From ZC4RG30 sp046347045 (lineage in GTDB: Bacteria; Pseudomonadota; Gammaproteobacteria; Steroidobacterales; Steroidobacteraceae): a stretch of 64,000 nucleotides of DNA. Shown one piece after another: positions 53,252-61,829 of the stretch. The stretch is from positions 100,728-164,727 of the forward strand of contig JAXMGX010000010.1 in assembly GCA_046347045.1 (NCBI GenBank), given 5' to 3'. The notes beneath the pieces are model-generated. The model searched no databases and had not been told where the DNA came from. It worked only from the letters and a program-made list of their open reading frames with translations. How positions within the stretch are numbered: the stretch's first letter is position 1; each line of letters opens with the position of its first letter. The position numbers and the translations under genes were made by a program.

Positions 53252-53940
53252 CCGACGAAGCCACGCCTCAGCGACGCCCGATCAAGAGCTATGTGGTGCG
53301 CGGCGGCCGCCTCACCGATGCGCAGCAGCGCGCGCTGGACGAGCTGTGGCCGCGCTACGGCGTGCCGTTCACGCCGCAGCCGCTCGATCTGGCCGCGCTG
53401 TTCGGCCGCGACGCGGCCTGCACGCTCGAAATCGGCTTCGGCAACGGCGACAACCTGCTGGCGCTGGCGACAACCCAGCCGCAGTGCAATTTCATCGGCG
53501 TGGAAGTGCATCCGCCCGGCGTGGGGCATCTGCTGCGCAAAGCCGGCGACGCAGGACTCACCAACCTGAAGGTGATCCAGCACGATGCCGTCGAGGTGCT
53601 GCAGCAGCAGATCGCCGCGCAATCGCTGGATTCGATACTGGTGCTGTTCCCGGACCCCTGGCACAAGAAGCGCCACAACAAGCGCCGCCTGGTGAATCCG
53701 GATTTCGCGGCGCTGGCCGCGTCCCGCCTGAAGGCGGGTGGCACCCTGCAGCTCGCCACCGACTGGCAGCCCTATGCGGAGGCCATGCTGGAAGTGCTCA
53801 ACCCGGCGGCCGGGCTACGCAATCGCGCAGCGGACCGCCGCTTCGTGCCCCGCAACCCGGGCCGCATCCTCACGCGCTTCGAGAAGCGCGGCGAGCGGTT
53901 GGGGCATGCGGTGCACGACCTGTGCTTCGAAAAACTCTAG
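53248..53940 (+). CDS. trmB: tRNA (guanine-N7-)-methyltransferase TrmB
   Basis: Methylates G46 of tRNAs using S-adenosylmethionine; 230 residues. The SAM motif is LEIGFGNGDNLL, and the family signature FPDPWHKKRHNKRRLV is complete, with the catalytic Asp in it. The C-terminal TRFEKRGERLGHAVHDL is also typical. The gene is coupled to uup (four-base overlap) and ends 10 bases before the small membrane peptide gene that runs the other way. Confidence 0.97.
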   Translation: MTDEATPQRRPIKSYVVRGGRLTDAQQRALDELWPRYGVPFTPQPLDLAALFGRDAACTLEIGFGNGDNLLALATTQPQCNFIGVEVHPPGVGHLLRKAGDAGLTNLKVIQHDAVEVLQQQIAAQSLDSILVLFPDPWHKKRHNKRRLVNPDFAALAASRLKAGGTLQLATDWQPYAEAMLEVLNPAAGLRNRAADRRFVPRNPGRILTRFEKRGERLGHAVHDLCFEKL

Positions 53941-53950
53941 CGGGAGGCGA

Positions 53951-54058
53951 TCAGCCCTTGCGCTGCAGCGACGACAGCACGCCGAAGACCATGAGGCCGA
54001 GGATGGCGACCGCAGCCAGAGTGTGGAAAATCGTGACGGTAAGGGCGATGTCGGACAT
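53951..54058 (-). CDS. 35-residue single-pass membrane peptide
   Basis: MSDIALTVTIFHTLAAVA begins the peptide; the next residues continue as one hydrophobic helix (about 5-27) and end in LQRKG. ATG 54058 is preceded by AAGGAG at the ideal distance, a strong ribosome-binding site, and the frame ends at TGA 53951. The basic C-terminus predicts an N-out/C-in orientation. No small-protein family is recognised. It converges with trmB and is divergent from the next membrane-protein gene. Confidence 0.7.
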   Translation of the reverse strand: MSDIALTVTIFHTLAAVAILGLMVFGVLSSLQRKG

Positions 54059-54258
54059 GGTTTTCTCCTTCAGTTGAAAATTGTTGCCGTCGCAATAATT
54101 GTCTCGAGGACAACTGCTGTGACAACGATATGAGAGTCATGTTCCCAGATTTCAATGGCCTCTTGGTGACGACTGGGTCGCAATCCCTCCATTCGGCGGC
54201 GTAGAAGGCCTGATGTTGCTGACCAAGGCAGTTGCTTGAGCCCCTCCAGGAGCCTCGA
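54059..54258. other. Intergenic region between the small peptide gene and a membrane-protein gene
   Basis: About 200 bases, noticeably less GC-rich on its left half (many A/T around 54060-54160), as expected of a promoter region serving divergent genes. No clear -35/-10 pair or palindrome stands out. No further ORF is supported. Confidence 0.4.
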
Positions 54259-55407
54259 ATGGTGACCCAGGACACACGCAGCGACCTGAGCGACCTGCTG
54301 CGCTGCCTCGCCATGCCCTTCCAGCTCCAGAGCCTGATCTTCGTAGGGCTCACGTCGGTGCTGCTGGGCTTCTTCATCGGTGGCGGCCTCATCCGCCTGC
54401 TGGTGTCCATTGCCGCGATCTGGCTGCTGCTGGTGTGGCTGACGCAGTACGCGCTGCACATCATCGATGACGCCGCCAACGGAGTACGCGAGGCGCAGAC
54501 GGCCTCGGTGGAGATGGCCACTGCCTTCCTCGATGCCCGCGCGTGGGTGCATCCCACGCTGGCCGTGGCCATCGCCGTGGTGCTGTACATGAACCCGTCC
54601 TGGCCGCGTCTGCCCGTGCTGCTGGGCGCGGCGCTCATCTTCCCCGCCTCGCTGGGTGCCTGTGCCATGTCGGGCCATGCGCTGCATGCCCTGCATCCGG
54701 GCGAGATCGCGCGGGCGATCCGGGGTCTGGGCCTGTTCTATCCGCTGGTAGTGGCCTTCGTGCTGGGCTGCGCGCTGCTGGGAGCCTTCATCGTCGGGCA
54801 TGTCGACTCGATGTTCCTGATCGTGGCCTGCGTCGAGATGCTGCTGCTGGTTGCATACGCCGGCATCGGCGGCGCGCTGTACCTGCGCCGCCGCGAACTG
54901 GACTTCGAGCCGCGACACAGCCCTGAGCGCATCGCGCAGCGTCAGGAAGCCGAACGCCATGCGGAGCGCCAGCGCTTCGTCGATGAGCTGTACAAGGATC
55001 TGCGCGTGCGTGAATCCACCCGCGCGGCCGAGAATGCCGCCCGCTGGCTGCGCGCCAGCGCGCCGGCACAGCTCAAGGGCGATGTGCACGCCATCCTCGA
55101 GGCAGGACGGCAGTGGAACGAACCCCGCGCCTATCCGCGCATGCTGCGCGGCCTGATCCCGGTGATGATGGAGATGAAGCAGCCGGCGCTGGCGTTCTCG
55201 CTGGTCGAGGCCGCCCTGGCCGCCGCGCCGGACTTCGCGCCGGCCACCGAGGCCGAGGCCGTGCAGATCATCCGCTACGCGCAGCACACCGGCCGCAAGC
55301 GCGCCGCCACCCAGATTCTGAAGAACTTCCTCGGCGCGCCCAATGCGCCGCAGCCCGGCGAGGCGCTGCAGGCGCTGAAGTCCGCGATGGAAAGCGAAGC
55401 CGGCTGA
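54259..55407 (+). CDS. Multi-pass membrane protein with C-terminal soluble domain
   Basis: A 382-residue protein not recognised beyond its layout. Five or six helices occupy residues ~25-210 (VGLTSVLLGFFIGGGLIRLLV; VVLYMNPSWPRLPVLLGAALI; AFVLGCALLGAFIV), followed by a ~170-residue cytoplasmic part rich in Ala and Arg that looks helical and repeat-like (LVEAALAAAPDFAPATEAEA), perhaps TPR-related. I start at ATG 54259, which has CAGGAG upstream; a TTG at 54232 is the alternative. It faces marC tail to tail with seven bases between stops. Confidence 0.7.
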   Translation: MVTQDTRSDLSDLLRCLAMPFQLQSLIFVGLTSVLLGFFIGGGLIRLLVSIAAIWLLLVWLTQYALHIIDDAANGVREAQTASVEMATAFLDARAWVHPTLAVAIAVVLYMNPSWPRLPVLLGAALIFPASLGACAMSGHALHALHPGEIARAIRGLGLFYPLVVAFVLGCALLGAFIVGHVDSMFLIVACVEMLLLVAYAGIGGALYLRRRELDFEPRHSPERIAQRQEAERHAERQRFVDELYKDLRVRESTRAAENAARWLRASAPAQLKGDVHAILEAGRQWNEPRAYPRMLRGLIPVMMEMKQPALAFSLVEAALAAAPDFAPATEAEAVQIIRYAQHTGRKRAATQILKNFLGAPNAPQPGEALQALKSAMESEAG

Positions 55408-55414
55408 GGGGGTT

Positions 55415-56053
55415 TCAGGCCGCGGCGGTGACCGGCATCAAGCTCTGCCGCACGCCGTCGATCACGTACTGCACGGCGAGTGCGCCCAGCACCACACCGA
55501 ACACGCGGTTCACCACATTGGCGCCGGTCACGCCCATCAATTTCATGATGGGCGCGCCCAGGTACAGCGTGACCAGCGAGCACAGCAGCGCCAGCGCCAC
55601 GCAGGCCAGCAGGCCAACGAACAACAGCGGGTCATTCTGCGCCGGACCGAAGGACAGCAGGATGGTGGCCAGCGAGCCGGGCCCCGCGATGAACGGGAAG
55701 GCCAGCGGGAACACCGAGATATCATGCCGTCGCATGCCCTCTTCCTGCTCCGGATCGCTGGTCCGCGAGCCCGAAGGCTTGCCGAACACCATCTCGAGCG
55801 CGATGAGGAACAGCAGCAGGCCGCCGAAGATGCGGAATGCATCGAGGCTGATGCCCAGTGTGCGCAGGAAGGCGCCGCCACCGATGGCGAACAGCAGGAA
55901 GATGATGCCCGCGATCATCACGCCCTTGCGCGCCATGCGCCGGCGTTCCTTTTCCTCCACACCTTCTGTCATGGCAATGAAGATGGGAATCACACCGATG
56001 GGCTCGACGATCACCAGAAAGGTGACGAAAAATTTCAGCAGATGATCGAGCAT
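55415..56053 (-). CDS. MarC-family integral membrane protein
   Basis: A 212-residue, six-helix protein of the MarC/YchE/YhgN family. Diagnostic are FLVIVEPIGVIPIFIAMTEG at the N-terminus, SLDAFRIFGGLLLFLIALEM in the middle, and PLAFPFIAGPGSLATILL (the conserved PL-x-FP-x-I-x-GPG motif). MarC was once linked to antibiotic resistance, but a transport function is not established. ATG 56053 (MLDHLLKFF) matches the family; the longer frame to 56131 adds a non-family leader. Confidence 0.93.
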   Translation of the reverse strand: MLDHLLKFFVTFLVIVEPIGVIPIFIAMTEGVEEKERRRMARKGVMIAGIIFLLFAIGGGAFLRTLGISLDAFRIFGGLLLFLIALEMVFGKPSGSRTSDPEQEEGMRRHDISVFPLAFPFIAGPGSLATILLSFGPAQNDPLLFVGLLACVALALLCSLVTLYLGAPIMKLMGVTGANVVNRVFGVVLGALAVQYVIDGVRQSLMPVTAAA

Positions 56054-56154
56054 GGTGCTGTGCGCAATTTTCTTCGCTTGTCCCGACGTGCGTGCAGGCG
56101 CAGGATACCAGTGAAGAGCGGGGATCATCACGCAACGTGCGGAGGATCAGGCGG

Positions 56155-56475
56155 ATGGCAACAGCGCACTGCATCGAGCCCATCGTCGGCGACTGGTACC
56201 GCAGCCACGGACAACTGTTCGAGGTGGTGGCCATCGACGAACGCGATGACATCGTCGAGATCCAGCATGCCGACGGCGATCTCGAGGAAATCGACATGGA
56301 CGACTGGTACACGCGCTGCCGCGCCGGCTCGCTGACCGTTGCCGATCCGCCCGAAGATGTGCGACTGGTGAACGACCGCGAGGACGTCGAGGACTACGGC
56401 GTCATGAACTCCACCATGAATGAAATCCGCGGGCTGCGCGCGGATGCCATGCAGGATCTCGACCTGTTCGAATGA
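56155..56475 (+). CDS. DUF6763 family protein
   Basis: A 106-residue acidic cytoplasmic protein. The conserved start is IEPIVGDWYRSHGQLFEVVAI, then DIVEIQHADGDLEEIDMDDWY, the usual layout of this small gammaproteobacterial family, a Tudor/SH3-like beta barrel by appearance. The C-terminal ~40 residues are acidic. ATG 56155 has GGAGG upstream; the frame to 56092 would overlap the divergent marC promoter. Function unknown. Confidence 0.85.
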   Translation: MATAHCIEPIVGDWYRSHGQLFEVVAIDERDDIVEIQHADGDLEEIDMDDWYTRCRAGSLTVADPPEDVRLVNDREDVEDYGVMNSTMNEIRGLRADAMQDLDLFE

Positions 56476-56488
56476 CGCTGCGGGGCGC

Positions 56489-57394
56489 CTACTGCGCCTC
56501 GCCATCCACCTCGCCGCCCAGGACCGCCGTCTGGCCGCCCGCCGTCACGGGATTGCGGTTGTTCTCGCAGTACGAGCCTTCCATGCTGCGCTGGCCGCTG
56601 AAACGGTACATGCGCTTGAGCTTCCACGGTTGCGTGAACATCACCGGATCCTCCAGCGTGATGTCGAACTCGATCTGGTTGCCGGGCACGCGCCGGATGC
56701 GCTCCATCAGATGCAGCTCGGCACTGTGCGGCGCGCCGGAACGATCGTAGATGCCGGGCTGCATGTGGATGGTGTCGACCACCAGCGTGTCGCCTTCCCA
56801 GTGGCCGATGGAATGTCCCATCACCGTGGGCGGATACTCTGCCGCCGGCGGATGCGGACGGCCGTCGGTGTAGATGCGACGCATCTCGTTCATGTAATCC
56901 CAGATGATGGTGGTCTGCTCGGGCGTGACCAGGAACTCCGTGGGACCGGGACCGCCGCCCAGGATGCGTGGCATGCCATGCGGCACCATGCAGCTTCCCA
57001 TCGGGTCGTAGACCCGGAACTTCTCGCGCGCCAGCTTCACGCGCGCGTCGTAGATCTTCTGGTATTCCGGTTTGTAGGGCGCGCCGGTGAAGTACGACCC
57101 GGGCAGCTCGCCGTAGGTGAAGCCGCCATCGCCGGCGGCGGGATTCTTCGCGTCGACCGCGAATTCCTTGCCGGGAAAGCTGCAGCAGCCGATCACCGAC
57201 CAGGCGCCGGTCCAGTCGGGCAGTTGCGAAAGTCGGTCGCCCCAGGCCTCGGCCAGCGTGCCTGTGGCCGGTGCTGCCGCCGCCGGAGCACTGTGGTGCG
57301 AACCGCAGCCGCACAGCGCAGCCAGCATGGCCAGCATCGCGGCGCAGGGCGCGGCGCCAACACGCCGCCATGCCCCGGCGCGCGCGGCGCTCAT
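56489..57394 (-). CDS. Exported lipoprotein-like protein, paralogue of the gene upstream
   Basis: A 301-residue exported protein of an unnamed family. The N-terminus has a signal with a possible lipobox (LAALCGC, cysteine near residue 30). Family segments, in order: LSQLPDWTGAWSVIG, YKPEYQKIYDARVK, PHGMPRILGGGPGPTEF, then RRIYTDGRPHP, VMGHSIGHWEGDTLVVDTI, DRSGAPHS and EDPVMFTQPW. It shares all of these with the neighbouring 57391-58263 product, so the two arose by duplication. The third gene of a run starting with a DUF6152 protein. Start ATG 57394 overlaps the upstream stop in ATGA. Function unknown. Confidence 0.75.
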   Translation of the reverse strand: MSAARAGAWRRVGAAPCAAMLAMLAALCGCGSHHSAPAAAAPATGTLAEAWGDRLSQLPDWTGAWSVIGCCSFPGKEFAVDAKNPAAGDGGFTYGELPGSYFTGAPYKPEYQKIYDARVKLAREKFRVYDPMGSCMVPHGMPRILGGGPGPTEFLVTPEQTTIIWDYMNEMRRIYTDGRPHPPAAEYPPTVMGHSIGHWEGDTLVVDTIHMQPGIYDRSGAPHSAELHLMERIRRVPGNQIEFDITLEDPVMFTQPWKLKRMYRFSGQRSMEGSYCENNRNPVTAGGQTAVLGGEVDGEAQ

Positions 57395-58263
57395 GGCTTC
57401 ACCTTGATCGCCTGCGTATCGCCCACATCGCAGTAGGTGCCGCGCACGTTTTCCTGCGGCGTCGTGGAACGCTTGTAGCGACGCGTCACCTTCCACGGCG
57501 CCGTGAACATCACCGGGTCTTCGAGCGTCATCTCGAGCGTGAGGGTGTCGGGCGCGGTGCGCGTGTAGCGCTCGGTGAGGTGGAGCTGATTACTGTACGG
57601 CGCGCCGCTGCGATCGAGGATCCCCGGCTTCATCCACACCGTGTCCACCACCAGCGTCTGCCCTTCCCAGCGACCCACCGAGTGGCCCATGACGCGCGGC
57701 CAGTCCTCGTCCGCAGGATGCGTACTGCCGTCGGTGGCGATGCGGCGCGTCTGGTTCATCGCATCCCAGATGATCCAGGTGCGCTTCGGCGTGAGATGGA
57801 ATTCCACGGCGCCGGGGCCCGCGCCCGCAAGACGCGGCATGCCATGCGGCAGCCAGCAATTTTCCACCGGATCCTGCGCGCGGCCTGCCGCCTTGGCCCT
57901 GGCCACGGTGGCCTCGTACTGCTTCTGGTACTCGGGTTTGTAGGGAATGTGCTGCAGGTACGCGCCAGCGGGCACGCCCTGCGCGAACTCGACGCCGCGG
58001 ATCACGCGCGGCTGCGATTTGGCATCCGGCGGCACCATGGTGTTCTCGGGGCCACCGAACAGCAGCGGGCCTTCCAGAAACCACACGCCGCGCCAGTCGG
58101 GCAGTGTCTTCCAGTCTTCGCCGAGGGCTGCGGCGAGATTGGGCGCCTGCGCCGGTGCGGGCGCCTCCGCGCCACTGGAAACGAGCGCCACGGCGCCCGC
58201 AAGCAGCACGCCACCGAGCAGCAGCGCACCGCCGGACCGCGTCACATCGACAAACCGTCTCAT
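57391..58263 (-). CDS. Exported protein, second paralogue of the pair
   Basis: A 290-residue protein with an N-terminal hydrophobic segment (about 10-30) and the same core as its downstream neighbour: LPDWRGVWFLEG, YKPEYQKQYEATV, PHGMPRLAGAGPGAVEF, RRIATDGSTHP, VMGHSVGRWEGQTLVVDTV, DRSGAPYSNQLHL and EDPVMFTAPWK. The signal sequence and the stretch at 60-110 differ, so the copies have diverged. Start ATG 58263 shares a base with the stop of the DUF6152 gene. No enzymatic motif is evident; a periplasmic binding or structural role is possible. Confidence 0.75.
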   Translation of the reverse strand: MRRFVDVTRSGGALLLGGVLLAGAVALVSSGAEAPAPAQAPNLAAALGEDWKTLPDWRGVWFLEGPLLFGGPENTMVPPDAKSQPRVIRGVEFAQGVPAGAYLQHIPYKPEYQKQYEATVARAKAAGRAQDPVENCWLPHGMPRLAGAGPGAVEFHLTPKRTWIIWDAMNQTRRIATDGSTHPADEDWPRVMGHSVGRWEGQTLVVDTVWMKPGILDRSGAPYSNQLHLTERYTRTAPDTLTLEMTLEDPVMFTAPWKVTRRYKRSTTPQENVRGTYCDVGDTQAIKVKP

Positions 58264-58670
58264 CACTTCGCCGCTGGCGCCGTGGCCGCCGCAGCACCCG
58301 CATTGCGGGGCGGCATGCCGACCACGCGTCCATCCGCCAGAGTCAGCGCGATGAAGCTGCCACCCGGACGCCCGTCGCGCAGTGGATGCGCCTTCAGCGT
58401 CACTTTTTCCCCGGCCTGCAGCGCCTTGGGCTTCAGGCCGATGCGCGCCATGATCTGCGGCCCCTCGCCCTCGATGCTCCACTGCACCGGCTTGCCCCTG
58501 GCATCCGGCACCATGAGTTCGATCCACACATGCGGATTGGTGAACTGGTATTCCTTGACCGTGCCGGCGAGCGTGATGGTTTTCGCCTGATCGAACATGG
58601 CGCCCGAGTGATGCGCCGAAGCCGCGGTGGCCAGCGCGCACAGCACCATGCACATGGTGGTCGATCGCAT
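58263..58670 (-). CDS. DUF6152 family exported protein
   Basis: A 135-residue protein with a signal peptide (about 1-20) and a DUF6152 domain: HHSGAMFDQAKTITLAGTV just after the cleavage site, FQFTNPHVWIELMV-like sequence (EYQFTNPHVWIELMV), and GEKVTLKAHPLRDGRPG. The domain resembles an OB-fold or small beta barrel. It leads a three-gene run with two paralogous exported proteins; similar clusters occur in steroid- and hydrocarbon-degrading proteobacteria, but a function is not known. Confidence 0.85.
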   Translation of the reverse strand: MRSTTMCMVLCALATAASAHHSGAMFDQAKTITLAGTVKEYQFTNPHVWIELMVPDARGKPVQWSIEGEGPQIMARIGLKPKALQAGEKVTLKAHPLRDGRPGGSFIALTLADGRVVGMPPRNAGAAAATAPAAK

Positions 58671-58708
58671 CGATCCCCCTCGCCCCTCGCGGGCAGTTGC
58701 CGCCGATC

Positions 58709-59095
58709 TTATCGCGGCCAGCGTTCCAGTTTCGCCAGATCCAGCTCTTCGTCGAGGCAGATCCTGCCATCGGTCACGCGCACGGCGATGCGCCGCAGCG
58801 AGTCATCCACGCAGGGCCCGGCGATGCACAGGCCCGTGTCCTTTTCGAACAGGGCACCATGGGCCGCGCACTGCACCAGCCCCCGCTCGGGCGTGATGAA
58901 GCGATCGGGCATGTAGTTCAGCGGGCGCAGCGCATGCGGACAGCGGTTGAACCAGGCGTGCACATCGTCGCCCAGGCGCACCGCAAAGCCGCTGGGCGGC
59001 CAGTCGCCGCCACCCAGGATGAACTCGCGCGTGGCGCCATCGGGCAGGTCGGCCAGGTGCATGAGCACGGTGCCGGCGGGGACCACATCAGCCAT
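58709..59095 (-). CDS. Rieske 2Fe-2S ferredoxin-like protein
   Basis: A 128-residue protein with one Rieske domain. Cluster ligands are C52 and H54 (NRCPHALRP) and C76 and H79 (VQCAAHGALF). No signal peptide. It resembles the ferredoxin subunits of Rieske oxygenases or nitrite-reductase small subunits, but no oxygenase gene is near. It overlaps the AmpG-like gene upstream by eight bases, an unexpected partner. Confidence 0.92.
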   Translation of the reverse strand: MADVVPAGTVLMHLADLPDGATREFILGGGDWPPSGFAVRLGDDVHAWFNRCPHALRPLNYMPDRFITPERGLVQCAAHGALFEKDTGLCIAGPCVDDSLRRIAVRVTDGRICLDEELDLAKLERWPR

Positions 59096-60410
59096 CGGTC
59101 TTGCCCGCCGTGCCCATCGCGCGATCCACCAGGCCTGATCGCATCATGTACCAGAACAGCACGATGCCGGGCAGCGCGACGGCAGTGGTGAGCAGATAGA
59201 AGTCCACATACCCGAGGCTGTCGATCAGCCTTCCCGCCTGCGTGCCGGTCAGCAGGCGCCCGACGACACTGGTGGCGGCCGAGATCAGCGCGTACTGCGA
59301 AGCGGTGAACTGCAGGTTGCACAGCGCCGAGAAATACGCCACGACCACCACACCACCCAGACCACTGGCGATGTTCTCGAAGCCAATGGCGGCGGCGAGA
59401 CCCACATTGCTGTGTCCCACGGCGGCCAGCAGCGCGAAGCTGAAGTTCGAAACGCCCATCAGCACCAGGGCGAGCAGCACCGATCGCTTCAGGCCCATGC
59501 GTGTATAGAGCACACCGCCAATGAAGATGCCTATCAGGTAGGCCCAGAACCCGACGCCCACATCGTAGGTCGCGATTTCGTCGTTGGTGTAGCCCTGGTC
59601 GTTCAGCAGCAGCCGCAGCGTGAGCTGCGCCAGCGTGTCGCCTATCTTGTGCAGCAGGATGAACAGCAGCACGAGGAACGCACCCTGTCTGCGGAAGAAC
59701 TCCAGGAAGGGGCCGGTGACCGAGTCGAGTATCTCGCCCAGCCCCTTGCGCGCGTTGCGCACCACATGGCGCGCGGGTTCGCCCACCCACAGTGCAGTGA
59801 TCATTGCCGGCAGCGCGAAGATCGCGGTGACCAGATACCCGACATGCCAGTCGTAGCGCCCCGCCACCACCAGCGCCAGCGCACCCGCGCCAGCCGATCC
59901 AATGCGCCAGCCGTACTGGCTCATCCCGGAACCCACGCCGAGCTGATGCGGCTTCAGCGTTTCGATCCGGTATGCGTCGATGACGATGTCGTAGGTGGCC
60001 CCGGCCGCCGCCACCAGAATCGCCGCGATCGCCGTGTATTCCAGGCTGGCGCGCGGGTCAGCGATGCCGAGGTTGCCCACCGCCAGGATGACCAGCAGTC
60101 CGGCCACCAGCATCCACGACACCCTTTGCCCCAGCCTGCCGAGCAGGGGCAACCGCACACCCTCGACGATCCAGGCCCAGAGAAACTTCAGGTTGTAGAC
60201 CAGGAACACCAGCGAGAACGTGGTGACCGTGCCGCGCTTCAATCCTTCCTGCGAAAGCCGCGTGGTCAGCGTCGCCGCGATCATCGCGTAGGGAAATCCG
60301 GACGAGACGCCGACGAAAAACGCCGCCAGCGATTCCTTCTCGAGATAGGGCCGCAATGCCTGCAGCCAGGGATGCCTGCTGTCGTTCGTGGAGGGCGTTA
60401 TGATGCGCAC
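59088..60410 (-). CDS. ampG: AmpG-type MFS permease
   Basis: A 440-residue, 12-helix permease of the AmpG family, which imports muropeptide fragments from the periplasm for cell-wall recycling. Characteristic segments are FFVGVSSGFPYAMIAATL near the N-terminus, LVYNLKFLWAWIVEGVRLP, ATYDIVIDAYRIETL and LGVGSGMSQYGWRIGS. Recycled anhydromuropeptides can also signal to ampC-type beta-lactamase regulators; none is encoded here. It overlaps the Rieske gene and is divergent from pyrE, 26 bases apart. Confidence 0.92.
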   Translation of the reverse strand: MRIITPSTNDSRHPWLQALRPYLEKESLAAFFVGVSSGFPYAMIAATLTTRLSQEGLKRGTVTTFSLVFLVYNLKFLWAWIVEGVRLPLLGRLGQRVSWMLVAGLLVILAVGNLGIADPRASLEYTAIAAILVAAAGATYDIVIDAYRIETLKPHQLGVGSGMSQYGWRIGSAGAGALALVVAGRYDWHVGYLVTAIFALPAMITALWVGEPARHVVRNARKGLGEILDSVTGPFLEFFRRQGAFLVLLFILLHKIGDTLAQLTLRLLLNDQGYTNDEIATYDVGVGFWAYLIGIFIGGVLYTRMGLKRSVLLALVLMGVSNFSFALLAAVGHSNVGLAAAIGFENIASGLGGVVVVAYFSALCNLQFTASQYALISAATSVVGRLLTGTQAGRLIDSLGYVDFYLLTTAVALPGIVLFWYMMRSGLVDRAMGTAGKTDG

Positions 60411-60436
60411 GCGGCATCATAACGGCACAGGAAGCC

Positions 60437-61111
60437 ATGCAGGAACACCAGAAGCAGTTCATCCAGCTCGCGCTGGCGCGCAATGCGCTGCGCTTCGGCG
60501 AATTCACGCTGAAGTCCGGCCGCGTCTCTCCCTACTTCTTCAACGCAGGCGCCTTCGACGATGGCGCCTCGCTGGCGGTGCTGGGCCGCTGTTACGCGGC
60601 GGCCATCGTCGCCTCGGGCCTGCAGTTCGACATGCTGTTCGGGCCGGCTTACAAGGGCATTCCGCTGGCGGCCACGGCCGCCGCCTCGCTGCATTCGCTG
60701 CATGGTCGCAACCTGCCCTTCGCGTACAACCGCAAGGAGGCGAAATCGCATGGCGAGGGCGGCAACATCGTGGGCCGACCGCTGGCCGGGCGTGTGCTCA
60801 TCATCGATGACGTGATCACCGCCGGCACCGCCATCCGCGAATCCATCGACATCATCCGCGCCGCCGGGGCCACCCCCGCGGGCGTGGCGCTGGCCCTCGA
60901 CCGCCAGGAACGCGGCCGCGACGCGGCCGGCAACGACCTTGCCGAATCGGCGGTGCAGGAGGTGCAGCGGCTCTACGACATCCCCTGCATCAGCATCCTC
61001 ACGCTGACCGATCTGATCGACGCCATCCGCCAGGGCGGCAATGGCCTGCCGCCCGAGGCACTGGGCGCGATGGAGGCCTATCGCGCCCGATACGGCAGTG
61101 CCAAGGTGTGA
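60437..61111 (+). CDS. pyrE: Orotate phosphoribosyltransferase PyrE
   Basis: Joins orotate and PRPP to make orotidine 5'-monophosphate in pyrimidine synthesis; 224 residues. The PRPP-binding motif VLIIDDVITAGTA is at about residues 120-132, and the N-terminal FGEFTLKSGRVSPYFFNAG and FGPAYKGIPLAA are family hallmarks; the flexible catalytic loop is YNRKEAKSHGEGG. Expressed alone or with the following DUF4124 gene. The start is ATG 60437. Confidence 0.97.
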   Translation: MQEHQKQFIQLALARNALRFGEFTLKSGRVSPYFFNAGAFDDGASLAVLGRCYAAAIVASGLQFDMLFGPAYKGIPLAATAAASLHSLHGRNLPFAYNRKEAKSHGEGGNIVGRPLAGRVLIIDDVITAGTAIRESIDIIRAAGATPAGVALALDRQERGRDAAGNDLAESAVQEVQRLYDIPCISILTLTDLIDAIRQGGNGLPPEALGAMEAYRARYGSAKV

Positions 61112-61175
61112 GGTCGGGCGCATCTATTACTTGCGGGTTTTGCAATTCGCGGGCCTTCCGGGCGAGGATGCGCGA

Positions 61176-61808
61176 ATGAACCACCGACCGGCTTTGCTTG
61201 CCTTGGCAATCAGCCTCGCGCTGAGTCCGCTGCTGTGCGCCATGGAGAAGGGCACCAAGTCGTACAAGTGGGTGGACGACAAGGGCATCACGCACTACGG
61301 CGACGCCGTGCCACCGGAATACTCGAAGCAGGGCCGCAGCGAACTGAATTCACAGGGCGTGGAACTGCGGCAACTGCCGCGCCAGCTCACGCCTGCCGAG
61401 GCCGATGTGGCGCAGAAGAAGGCCGCCGCGGAGGCGCGCCGCAAGCAGCACGACTCCTTCCTGCTGACCACCTACTCCAATGTCTCGGACATAGAGCGAC
61501 TGCGCGATGAGCGCCTGGCGCTGATCGATGGGCAGATGGACATCGCGCGCGGTTCGATGGAATCGAATGCGCAGCGCCTGAAGGACGTGGAGCAGCGGCT
61601 GCAGGGATTCGCGCCCTACTCCACCGCGCCCAATGCACGGCGCATTCCCGACCAGCTCGCCCGTGAAGCGGTGCGTACGCTGAAGGAACGCGACCAGTTG
61701 CGCGACGGGCTCAAGGCCCGCGAAAAGGAAAAAGCCGAACTGCGCGCCCAGTTCAACGAAGACATCGTGCGGTACAAGGAACTGACCGCGCGAGGGGCCG
61801 GGCGCTAG
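61176..61808 (+). CDS. Exported DUF4124 domain protein
   Basis: A 210-residue exported protein. The signal peptide is residues 1-22 (cleavage near LLCAM). A DUF4124 domain follows (TKSYKWVDDKGITHYGDAVP, residues ~27-50), then a long charged coiled coil (about 85-205, LKERDQLRDGLKAREKEKAEL). DUF4124 is common in gammaproteobacterial envelope proteins of unknown role. ATG 61176 is the first with a signal peptide; AGG lies upstream. Confidence 0.85.
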   Translation: MNHRPALLALAISLALSPLLCAMEKGTKSYKWVDDKGITHYGDAVPPEYSKQGRSELNSQGVELRQLPRQLTPAEADVAQKKAAAEARRKQHDSFLLTTYSNVSDIERLRDERLALIDGQMDIARGSMESNAQRLKDVEQRLQGFAPYSTAPNARRIPDQLAREAVRTLKERDQLRDGLKAREKEKAELRAQFNEDIVRYKELTARGAGR

Positions 61809-61829
61809 CGGCCGCCACGGCCGCAGGCC

